From: Prevotella koreensis
GTDB taxonomy: Bacteria; Bacteroidota; Bacteroidia; Bacteroidales; Bacteroidaceae
Direction: 5' to 3'
DNA: 64,000 nucleotides
Assembly: GCF_003977605.1 (NCBI RefSeq)
Contig: NZ_RYYU01000001.1
Location: 313,175-377,174, forward strand
The position numbers and the translations under genes are program-made. Positions 63,218 through 64,000 of this stretch are shown here, piece after piece (the stretch's first letter is position 1; the number at the start of each line of letters is the position of its first letter). Below the pieces are notes generated by a model, which was not told the origin of the DNA, did not search any database, and saw only the letters and a list, made by a program, of their open reading frames with translations.

Positions 63218-63979
63218 TTAACTTTCCCTGTGAATAACGCTTCCGCTGGCCTGATGGGTGGCCAACACCAGTACTTCGGCAATCTGAACGTGATCAGGAG
63301 CATTGGCAGCATATAGCACAACATCGGCTATGTCGTCGCCTGTGAGCGGTTTGATTCCTTTATATACGTTTTCTGCACGGGCATTGTCGCCGTGGAAACG
63401 CACGTTAGAGAAGTTCGTTTCAACCAGTCCGGGCTTAACGTTTGTCACTCTGACGGCCGTGTCTGCCACATCAATTCGCAGTCCGTCGGTGATTAATTTC
63501 ACCGCAGCCTTTGTGGCACAGTACACATTTCCGTTCGCGTATGCAGCATCACCGGCTACCGAACCGATGTTCACCACGTGCCCCTTGTTGCGTGCCACCA
63601 TACCCGGCACAACCAATCTGGTCATCGTTAGCAGTCCCTTTATGTTGGTATCTATCATAGTGTTCCAGTCTGTCGGGTCGCCTTCGTACTCCTTGTCAAG
63701 ACCGAGAGCCAGTCCGGCATTGTTCACAAGAACATCAATCGCTTTCCATTCTTCCGGCAGTGAAGAGATTGCGGCCTCTGCCTTGTCGCTCTCTCGTACG
63801 TCGAATATCAGCGACAGAACCATTGTTCCCGACTCTTCCAACTCTTTTTTAAGATTGCTGAGTTTCCGTTCGTTACGCCCGGTGATAATAACTGCGTATC
63901 CGTTCTGCGCAAATCGGCGTGCGCAAGCCTGTCCAATACCGCTCGTCGCACCGGTAATCAATGCTATTTTTTGTTTCAT
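63218..63979 (-). CDS. ydfG: SDR-family NADP-dependent oxidoreductase (YdfG-like)
   Basis: 253 residues. Rossmann cofactor motif LITGATSGIGQACARRFAQN with IITGRNERK (Arg for NADP), DVLVNNAGLALG, catalytic Ser in NIGSVAGDAAY, and YCATKAAVKL (Tyr-x-x-x-Lys). C-terminal ETNFSNVRFHGDNARAENVY matches YdfG-type 3-hydroxy acid dehydrogenases (serine, 3-hydroxypropionate and similar). Cytoplasmic. A transposable element ends just downstream. Confidence 0.88.
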   Translation of the reverse strand: MKQKIALITGATSGIGQACARRFAQNGYAVIITGRNERKLSNLKKELEESGTMVLSLIFDVRESDKAEAAISSLPEEWKAIDVLVNNAGLALGLDKEYEGDPTDWNTMIDTNIKGLLTMTRLVVPGMVARNKGHVVNIGSVAGDAAYANGNVYCATKAAVKLITDGLRIDVADTAVRVTNVKPGLVETNFSNVRFHGDNARAENVYKGIKPLTGDDIADVVLYAANAPDHVQIAEVLVLATHQASGSVIHRES

Positions 63980-64000
63980 GGTAATTTATGTTTTATGAAT

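Overview
The window looks like a chromosomal segment of a Bacteroidales member, most likely Prevotella-like (Prevotellaceae). Start regions repeatedly show the Bacteroidetes promoter (TTTG, 19-21 bases, TAnnTTTG). The gene content fits as well: a secreted C10 (streptopain-like) protease, a TonB-dependent receptor with lipoproteins, an OmpA porin, Vor-type 2-oxoacid:ferredoxin oxidoreductase, Ptb/Buk, cobUTSC, IS4/IS5/IS30/IS3 elements and a 'variant Zn-binding' IS256-type transposase. No tRNA, rRNA or CRISPR array was recognised.

Layout. 1-2.6 kb: C10 protease (3' end outside the window) and a TPR protein. 2.8-3.8 kb: a promoter, a foldable leader and two overlapping tiny ORFs, then a small secreted protein. 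3.9-6.9 kb: a ThiD-like/AraC fusion regulator, a decayed DUF4160/DUF2442 pair and pdxST (vitamin B6). 7-16.9 kb: an accessory region. It holds a MITE-like repeat, an IS30 fragment, a very large AT-rich STAND NTPase with a Cap4/Mrr-like nuclease head (Avs-type antiphage candidate), and a decayed mobilisation-like gene split by an IS5 and an IS4 element. A 54-bp direct repeat brackets it. 17-24.4 kb: a histidine acid (MINPP-like) phosphatase whose terminator is split by an IS3, then a metal-flavoured TonB receptor/DUF4625 lipoprotein locus. 24.7-33.3 kb: ffh, folD, mini-TPR, vorDBAC and the oppositely oriented cobUTSC late cobamide genes. 33.5-39.5 kb: OmpA, acyl-ACP thioesterase, RecQ, RecJ. 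39.7-45.5 kb: an IS30, then an AT-rich cassette read leftward (KilA-N, WYL regulator, two uracil-DNA-glycosylase-like proteins, two unknown proteins) with a perfect palindrome over one promoter. This is the best candidate here for an undescribed defence-like system. 45.8-59 kb: PepC-like peptidase, Xaa-Pro aminopeptidase, patatin, trmD, buk-ptb, ligA, a tandem duplicated Cys-motif protein, fabD and a GH13 enzyme. 59-64 kb: a truncated plasmid Rep gene, a coiled-coil lipoprotein, IS3 and IS256-like elements, and an SDR dehydrogenase.

How genes work together. VorDBAC would turn branched-chain or other 2-oxoacids into acyl-CoA plus reduced ferredoxin, and Ptb-Buk elsewhere in the window could convert acyl-CoA to acyl-phosphate and ATP. 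PdxS/PdxT make pyridoxal phosphate, and the adjacent ThiD-like/AraC protein may sense a B6- or pyrimidine-type ligand. CobUTSC assemble the cobamide nucleotide loop. A ~185-bp repeat with terminal inverted repeats occurs three times complete and twice truncated or deleted, and a TTCGCCCAA palindrome cluster occurs twice, so the chromosome carries several dispersed non-coding repeat families. All functional calls rest on reading motifs by eye; no database search was possible.
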